Positions 33,087 to 38,482 of a DNA stretch of 38,482 bases are shown piece by piece. The position numbers and the translations under genes are program-made. Origin of the DNA: Flavobacteriales bacterium. GTDB lineage: Bacteria > Bacteroidota > Bacteroidia > Flavobacteriales_D > Crocinitomicaceae. The notes below the pieces were generated by a model. It did not search any database, was not told where the DNA came from, and saw only the letters and a program-made list of their open reading frames with translations. Location of the stretch: positions 1 to 38,482 of the forward strand of contig VEQH01000042.1 in NCBI GenBank assembly GCA_018883325.1. The letters are read 5' to 3'. Positions within the stretch are counted from its first letter, which is position 1. Every line of letters starts with the position of its first letter.

Positions 33087-36000
33087 TTGAAGCAATTTTT
33101 ACTTTGCTTTTCGATATTTCTCCTTGTTTTCTTTTCCAGAGCGCAAGGAGATTTTCGTTTTAATAGCTTCACAATCAGTAATGGATTATCTCAAAGCTAT
33201 GTTACGTGTATCATTCAAGACAATACCGCCGCACTTTGGATTGGAACGCAAGACGGACTCAATCGCTTTGATGGCAAGAACTTTGAAATTTACAGCTCCG
33301 ATGATACGCCAGGAGTTGGAAATAGCTTTATAAAATGTGCTGCAAAAACAAAAAATGGCAACCTCTGGTTTGGAACAGCAAGTGGATTATTACTTTACGA
33401 ATCGAATAAAGAACGCTTCACCACCTTTCAAGTAAAAAATTCTGTACTGCTTCAAATTGAGAGTATTTCAATTGATGATAAAGATCGAATTTGGTTGAGT
33501 GTGAATGGCTATGGAGTCGTACAATTTGACAGTAAAACAAGAAGCTTCACTAAAACTTTACCGAATTTACCAACAAAAAAAATAAACCTGATTTCTTACA
33601 TTGGAAACAATCAGTTACTCATTGATTCTGAGGATAAAGGCTTGTTATTGTATAACCTAGACAAACGAAAATCAGAAACAATAAGCTTTGAGAGAAATCA
33701 AAACGAGAACATTTCAATTCTCAAACTTACCACTCACAATAAAATTGTTTACATCGGAACAAATAGAGGTGTTTTTGTTTTCAATGGTCAACAGAGAATT
33801 GCAAAACCATTTTTCAAACAGACTGAAAATTTGAATTCAATTGTTGCGACAGACATCGTAAAAACAAGAGATAAATTTTTTATCGCAACTGCATCCGATG
33901 GGTTGATTACAATTGATAAAAACAATAAAAAGTATTTTAGTACTTCTGACATTTTCCAGAAAAACTCCTTAATTTCCAATAATTTAACTTATTTATTTAA
34001 AGATAATACTGGGAAAATTTGGGTTGGAAGCGAACGAGGTATTTCATGTTTCGACCCCTATCGAACAGGATTTTTAAGTATCGGGCCAAGTGCCAATTTG
34101 AGTAAAGGTCTTCCTTCGTCAAACGTGTGGAGTTTCGCAAGTGCAAAAAAATCAAGCGACCTTTTCATCGGTACAGACGTTGGCGTTTCAAAATGGAATA
34201 GACAAACAGGAAACTTTGAACAATACAATCGAGTTATTGAGAATTTTAACAGAAGCGAAACGGGCAAAGAAGTTGTTTTGTCTATTCATGCAGTTTCCGA
34301 AAACAAAATTTTAATTGGTTCTCTTGATGGCTTGTATGAATTAAACATTCGTTCAAAGTTTGATTATTTCTTTAAAAAAATAGATTTTGTTCCCAAAAAT
34401 CAAGCGCAAAAACACGAACGCGTTTATTCAATTGTTCCTTATGGAAAGGATTCCTACTTTTTAGCGACAAATAATGGTGTCGTTCTGTATAACTACAAAA
34501 CGAGAAAATCTGAAGTTTTCGAACACAACCCCAATGACAAATTAAATTCAATTTCTCTTGGTGTTTGTCGCTTGATTTACAAAGATCCCTACGGAAAATA
34601 TTGGTTTGCAACGAGTGGCGGAGGAATCAATTACTTCACAAATAAAAATGGAAAGCACAAAATTGTTTTACATCCTTTTAGCAAAAAATTAATTCAAACT
34701 TCAAAGGATTACGTTTCGACCATTTGTTCCGTTGGACCTAACAAATTATGGCTTGGTACGTTTGGTTCAGGTTTGATTTTCGCTAACTTGGAAAACAATT
34801 ACATCCGTGTTTTAACAAAAAAAGATGGACTGCCAAACAACGTAATTTATGGTTTATTGAAAGATAATCAAGGAAGATTATGGTTCAGTACCAACCGTGG
34901 CATTGGCTCTTATAATTTAGCGACTGGAAGAATTCATATCTACACCGAAAAAAATGGACTAGTCAGTGATGAATTTAATTCAAATGCCGTTTTCAAAACA
35001 AAAAATGGCGAAATGTTCTTTGGTGGAATTGAAGGTTTTAATCATTTCAATCCTTCAAAACTCACACAAGAATCGGATAACTTAAAGGTTTGGATCGCTA
35101 AATTCAAAATAGCAAACGATTGGCTTGTTCCTGGCGATAAAGATTCACCTTTAACGAACGTTATTTCGAAAACAAAATATTTAGAACTCGATTACAAACA
35201 CCGCAGTTTCACCATTCGCTTTCATGCAAATGATTTAAGTAATCCACTCTTAATCAACTACAAATATCAATTAATTGGCTCTGACTTAGGAGAACAGCTA
35301 TTGGGTTCAACAAACGAATTGACATTCAACGCACTTTCACCAGGAGATTATACTTTAAAAATCTACGCGCGATTGGGCGATGGAAAATGGAGTAAAGTTC
35401 CTACTATTTTACACATTAAAATTAAAGCTCCATTTTGGGCGCGAATTTGGTTCTGGGCTGTAATTCTTATTGTTTTAGGATTTATAATTTTTCTTTACAT
35501 CAAAGGCAGAATCGAACTTTCAAGAAGAGAACAAGTGCGATTGGAAATAAAAATTGCTGAACGAACGCGGGAAATTCGACTTCAAAAATCACAAATTGAA
35601 GATCAAAACAAACTCATCGATGAAAAACGAATCAAACTTGTTGAGCAACAAAAATTACTTCAAGAAGAAAAAGACAAAACCGAAAAATGGCTCAATAATA
35701 CCTTGCCTGCTGAAGCTGTTCGCGAATTAAAACAAAGAGGAAAAGTAAGAGCGCAATCATTTAAAACGGTTTCAGTTCTCTTTACGGATGTTGTTGGTTT
35801 TAGTAAAATTTCAGAACGCACTTCACCAAATCGCTTGGTTCACAAATTAGATGTTCTTTTCCAAAAATTTGATGAAATTATCGAAGCAAATAACCTGGAA
35901 AAAATAAAAACGATTGGTGACGCTTACATGTGTGCCGGAGGCGTTCCGACCGAAAACTCAACCAATCCAATTGATGCGTGTATTGCTGCACTTCAAATTC

Positions 36001-36986
36001 AGGCTTATATGTCGAAATTGAAATTTGAAGCAATTGCCAACCACAAAGATTATTGGGAAATACGTTTGGGAATTAACACAGGTCCAGTTACTGCGGGAAT
36101 TATCGGAAACCTCCGTTTGGCTTATGATATTTGGGGCTCAACGGTGAATTTAGCGCAGCAAATGGAAATGCTCGGCAAAGCTGGACACGTTGCAATTAGT
36201 GGTAATACTTTTCAATACGTGGAACCCTATTTTGAATGTGAATACATTGGAAAAGTGACCACAAAAACCAATACGCAAGTTGAAATGTATTGCGTTCACC
36301 ATATTAAATCTGAATTATCTGTTAACGGTGAAGGCCTGATTCCGAACTCGCGTTTTGGTGAAATTGTTCGTTTACACCATTTTAGCTCCATTAAATATTA
36401 CAAAACGGAACGTCATGTTTTGACAATTCTTGAAAAAAATCTCTCTGACAAACTTTATTACCACTCGATTAATCACACGAAAGATGTGGTGAAAGCAGTC
36501 GAACGCATCGCACTTTTGGAAGGTGTTACAGATGAAGGTTTGTTCTTGCTAAAAACAGCTGCGATTCTCCACGATGCAGGATTTATTGAACGTTACGAAC
36601 ACAACGAACCAATTGGTGCGCGAATGGCAACTGAAATATTACCGAAATATGGCTATACCGAGCAACACATCAAAACGATTGTTGAATTGATTCATGTAAC
36701 TGAAATTCCACATCGACCAATTAATAAATTGCAAGAAATTATTTGCGATGCCGATTTAGATTATTTAGGACGAGAAGACTTTGAAGAAATTGCGGATCGC
36801 TTGCGTCGTGAATTGCGAGAAATGAACAAAATTGATAGCGATAAAGCGTGGGATCACCTTCAGGTGAAATTCTTAAATCAGCATCAATACTTCACGAAAA
36901 CAGCTAAAGAAACGCGCCAGAAGAAGAAAGAAGAAAATATGATTCTTGTTTTAAAACGCTTGGAAAGAGATGAATATGTGGATTAA
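33087..36986 (+). CDS. Receptor adenylate cyclase with C-terminal HD domain
   Basis: A membrane protein of 1299 residues. After a signal peptide (MKQFLLCFSIFLLVFFSRAQ) come a beta-propeller of repeated IWIGTQDGLNRFD-type blades to about residue 660, then a Y_Y_Y domain, one membrane segment (785-806), a coiled coil (~815-875), a class III cyclase (892-1068) and an HD domain (1124-1230). Metal ligands D901 and D945 and the adenine-selecting K941 and D1014 point to ATP as substrate; N1021 is kept, but the usual transition-state Arg is Gln1025. The HD residues H1130, H1162, D1163 and D1221 are present. The start is TTG at 33087, the only codon that begins the signal peptide in frame. Cyclic-nucleotide synthesis and hydrolysis are inferred. 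Confidence 0.88.
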   Translation: MKQFLLCFSIFLLVFFSRAQGDFRFNSFTISNGLSQSYVTCIIQDNTAALWIGTQDGLNRFDGKNFEIYSSDDTPGVGNSFIKCAAKTKNGNLWFGTASGLLLYESNKERFTTFQVKNSVLLQIESISIDDKDRIWLSVNGYGVVQFDSKTRSFTKTLPNLPTKKINLISYIGNNQLLIDSEDKGLLLYNLDKRKSETISFERNQNENISILKLTTHNKIVYIGTNRGVFVFNGQQRIAKPFFKQTENLNSIVATDIVKTRDKFFIATASDGLITIDKNNKKYFSTSDIFQKNSLISNNLTYLFKDNTGKIWVGSERGISCFDPYRTGFLSIGPSANLSKGLPSSNVWSFASAKKSSDLFIGTDVGVSKWNRQTGNFEQYNRVIENFNRSETGKEVVLSIHAVSENKILIGSLDGLYELNIRSKFDYFFKKIDFVPKNQAQKHERVYSIVPYGKDSYFLATNNGVVLYNYKTRKSEVFEHNPNDKLNSISLGVCRLIYKDPYGKYWFATSGGGINYFTNKNGKHKIVLHPFSKKLIQTSKDYVSTICSVGPNKLWLGTFGSGLIFANLENNYIRVLTKKDGLPNNVIYGLLKDNQGRLWFSTNRGIGSYNLATGRIHIYTEKNGLVSDEFNSNAVFKTKNGEMFFGGIEGFNHFNPSKLTQESDNLKVWIAKFKIANDWLVPGDKDSPLTNVISKTKYLELDYKHRSFTIRFHANDLSNPLLINYKYQLIGSDLGEQLLGSTNELTFNALSPGDYTLKIYARLGDGKWSKVPTILHIKIKAPFWARIWFWAVILIVLGFIIFLYIKGRIELSRREQVRLEIKIAERTREIRLQKSQIEDQNKLIDEKRIKLVEQQKLLQEEKDKTEKWLNNTLPAEAVRELKQRGKVRAQSFKTVSVLFTDVVGFSKISERTSPNRLVHKLDVLFQKFDEIIEANNLEKIKTIGDAYMCAGGVPTENSTNPIDACIAALQIQAYMSKLKFEAIANHKDYWEIRLGINTGPVTAGIIGNLRLAYDIWGSTVNLAQQMEMLGKAGHVAISGNTFQYVEPYFECEYIGKVTTKTNTQVEMYCVHHIKSELSVNGEGLIPNSRFGEIVRLHHFSSIKYYKTERHVLTILEKNLSDKLYYHSINHTKDVVKAVERIALLEGVTDEGLFLLKTAAILHDAGFIERYEHNEPIGARMATEILPKYGYTEQHIKTIVELIHVTEIPHRPINKLQEIICDADLDYLGREDFEEIADRLRRELREMNKIDSDKAWDHLQVKFLNQHQYFTKTAKETRQKKKEENMILVLKRLERDEYVD

Positions 36987-37028
36987 TTTCAAGTCTTGAA
37001 AAAACAATTTTAATAAAAGTTTTTTGCC

Positions 37029-37075
37029 ATTCTTTTGCTTGATATTTCGACAAGTTCAGTACAAGCAAAAAGAAT
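37029..37075. repeat. Inverted repeat with a repeat motif in the loop
   Basis: ATTCTTTTGCTTG (37029-37041) pairs with CAAGCAAAAAGAAT (37062-37075) apart from one extra base, around a 20-base loop containing TTCGACAAGTTCAGTA. A similar word, CACTGAGCCTGCCGAAGTG, occurs inverted at 7508-7526. No T-run follows, so it is more likely a dispersed repeat than a terminator, although it sits 43 bases after the receptor gene. No gene is seen between 36987 and 37233. Confidence 0.6.
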
Positions 37076-37233
37076 CACCTCGAAGAAGCAGCGAAGCTAA
37101 AACCATGAAATTCAAGGCCGATAATTGTTCGCTGTTATTTACAAAATAGTTCTCACTTCGAATGAACTCTTGATTTTCAGGATTAAGTTTATTCTATTTC
37201 GATTGCGGATACTCAATCTCTAATTTAACACAA

Positions 37234-37872
37234 CTAATATTTAAAACTAAAATCTTTCGAATTCCAGTCTTGTTCAAATAGATGAGGGTAATACAACTCC
37301 ATTTCAGAGCGCATTAAATCAAATGGAATTTCTTCAAAAAAGCCATAATACTTAATGTATTCCATGTGTTTTTTGTCTTTTGAAAAAGCTTGAAACAAAG
37401 AATCAGTTTCACCGTCCCAAACCAAAGGTTCAACTCCAGCCAATCGACAAACTTTTCGATCGAATGCAGGTGTGCAAATCACCCATTTTCCATCCAAAAA
37501 AACCGACACAAACCCATGAAAAACAATTTCTTTCCGTTTCAAATAGGTTTCCAATTTTTCAATACCTAAGTGATTGACAACTATTGCAAACCCAAAACAC
37601 GCAGGAATTTCGAGCGCACGCAAACAAGCAATCATCACAAGTGCTTTTTCAACACACCAAGCTCTTTTCTTTTGAATTACTTTTGAAGCAATTAGTGCAT
37701 CCGAAGAAATATCTAAATGATACGGATCGTACAAAAATCCATCGCGAACTTTTTCGTACAATTGAACCGCAATTGCTTTTTTATCGCTTAAATGCCTAAA
37801 CTCCTTTATGTATCCTTGAATACTTTCGTTTAAAAAGTCAACATTCTTTGATGCTTGAAGGCAGTTTTCCAT
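37234..37872 (-). CDS. Transglutaminase-like protein
   Basis: A soluble protein of 212 residues without a signal peptide. LYEKVRDGFLYDPY leads to RAWCVEKALVMIACLRALEIPA with the catalytic-type Cys, then VFHGFVSVFLDGKWVI with the His, and CTPAFD with the Asp, in the order of the transglutaminase/papain-like superfamily. In bacteria such domains usually act as proteases or amidases; no substrate is evident. It starts 6 bases after the membrane-protein gene, so the two are likely co-transcribed. Confidence 0.82.
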   Translation of the reverse strand: MENCLQASKNVDFLNESIQGYIKEFRHLSDKKAIAVQLYEKVRDGFLYDPYHLDISSDALIASKVIQKKRAWCVEKALVMIACLRALEIPACFGFAIVVNHLGIEKLETYLKRKEIVFHGFVSVFLDGKWVICTPAFDRKVCRLAGVEPLVWDGETDSLFQAFSKDKKHMEYIKYYGFFEEIPFDLMRSEMELYYPHLFEQDWNSKDFSFKY

Positions 37873-37878
37873 TTGAAT

Positions 37879-38394
37879 TTATTTGTTCAACCAATTCAAA
37901 TTACGAGAATATAAAAGAACAAATAATCCTGCAACTAATAAGTTAACGATTACGATAAACGACGGAATCACTGCTGCAGAAACGAATAAATAAGCTTGAA
38001 GCACATATAAAAAACTGTATCCGATGTAAATATGAAACCCTAATTTTTTACCTTTCAACATTAGCGCAGCCGCAGCAACACCAGCCATTGCCACCAGAAT
38101 TGCCACCGCATTATAAGCTACGAAATTTGCATAAAAAGATTCAGTCATTAATTGAATTCTTTTTAAAACGTCAATCCAATACTCCAAATTAACTTTCTCT
38201 AATTGCTCGATTGATTTTGCCAATTCAACATTACTTGCCTTAATTTCTTCTTTCGACGGCGGTCCAGACAACACTCCAGAAATTCCTCCTAAGATTGTAA
38301 AACCCGTATTTACAAAAGTTAATATACAAAGCACCAATAAAAATGTTGGCCTTTTCGCTTCTTCTTGATTGTTTTCTAATTGGTTATATTCCAT
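37879..38394 (-). CDS. Small membrane protein of unknown function
   Basis: A protein of 171 residues with four hydrophobic segments (about 17-45, 90-112, 117-135 and 141-162) and a charged stretch between the first and second (SKEEIKASNVELAKSIEQLE). No family is recognised. The N-terminal QLENNQEEAKRP is polar and probably cytoplasmic. It heads the minus-strand pair with the transglutaminase-like gene. A short tandem array lies just upstream of its start. Confidence 0.65.
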   Translation of the reverse strand: MEYNQLENNQEEAKRPTFLLVLCILTFVNTGFTILGGISGVLSGPPSKEEIKASNVELAKSIEQLEKVNLEYWIDVLKRIQLMTESFYANFVAYNAVAILVAMAGVAAAALMLKGKKLGFHIYIGYSFLYVLQAYLFVSAAVIPSFIVIVNLLVAGLFVLLYSRNLNWLNK

Positions 38395-38424
38395 TTTTTT
38401 TTTATTTATTTTTTAGTGAATGAG

Positions 38425-38482
38425 TTAATGTGCTAATTGTTAATGTGCTAATGAGGGAATGAGGGAATGAGAGAATGAGGGA
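38425..38482. repeat. Short tandem repeats at the window edge
   Basis: TTAATGTGCTAAT occurs twice (38425-38437 and 38440-38452), followed by GAGGGAAT, GAGGGAAT, GAGAGAAT and GAGGGA (38453-38482), an 8-base unit that runs out of the window. The array lies 30-90 bases upstream of the minus-strand membrane-protein start, in or near its promoter. The first word also occurs inverted near 7775. Confidence 0.75.

Overview
The window is an AT-rich chromosomal segment of a member of the Bacteroidota, most likely Flavobacteriales (a Fluviicola/Crocinitomicaceae-like organism is an inference). Supporting signs are a type IX secretion (T9SS) C-terminal sorting domain on an exported peptidase, a PorT-like barrel gene directly after ubiE, Bacteroidota-type promoters (TTG, about 17-23 bases, TAnnTTTG), the small exported OM proteins, and dispersed intergenic repeats. 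No rRNA, tRNA or CRISPR array was seen.

Layout. 1-640: the 3' end of an unknown gene, then two copies of a ~165-bp repeat, one carrying a perfect 32-bp palindrome. 616-7340 (minus strand): a tightly packed four-gene cluster that reads, in transcription order, as a TPR protein with an HExxH metallopeptidase motif, a MazG-like nucleotide pyrophosphohydrolase, a McrB-like AAA+ motor and a McrC-like (DUF2357) PD-(D/E)XK nuclease. The first gene carries a run of nine G at codons 19-22. Gain or loss of one G would cause immediate termination, so the cluster looks like a phase-variable anti-phage system. This is the most interesting locus here.

7904-13128 (minus): a housekeeping operon with an aspartate-type aminotransferase, heptose-7-phosphate kinase, UbiE/MenG, a PorT-like T9SS protein and a COG2509 flavoprotein. 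13349-13906: an exported chalcone-isomerase-fold protein. 14075-15501: an intact IS3-family element with a 3-bp target duplication, inserted in a dispersed repeat that continues as a ~260-bp tandem duplication to about 16034. 16168-20053 (plus): a membrane metallophosphoesterase, a DUF2459 protein, an exported lipase-like protein and MurB. 20110-21474 (minus): CysC and TcdA. 21644-26742 (plus): two POT peptide transporters and a secreted M1 aminopeptidase, a peptide-use module.

26743-28924: repeats plus a short operon of a previously untracked 46-residue cysteine-rich protein, an OM barrel-like protein and a GDPD-like lipoprotein. 28925-31968 (minus): a LolA-like protein, an ABC exporter pair and an SRPBCC protein. 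32559-36986 (plus): ferritin followed after 6 bases by a 1299-residue receptor (periplasmic propeller, Y_Y_Y, membrane segment, class III cyclase, HD domain) that may both make and destroy a cyclic nucleotide. 37234-38394 (minus): a transglutaminase-like protein and a small membrane protein, with a short tandem array at the window edge.
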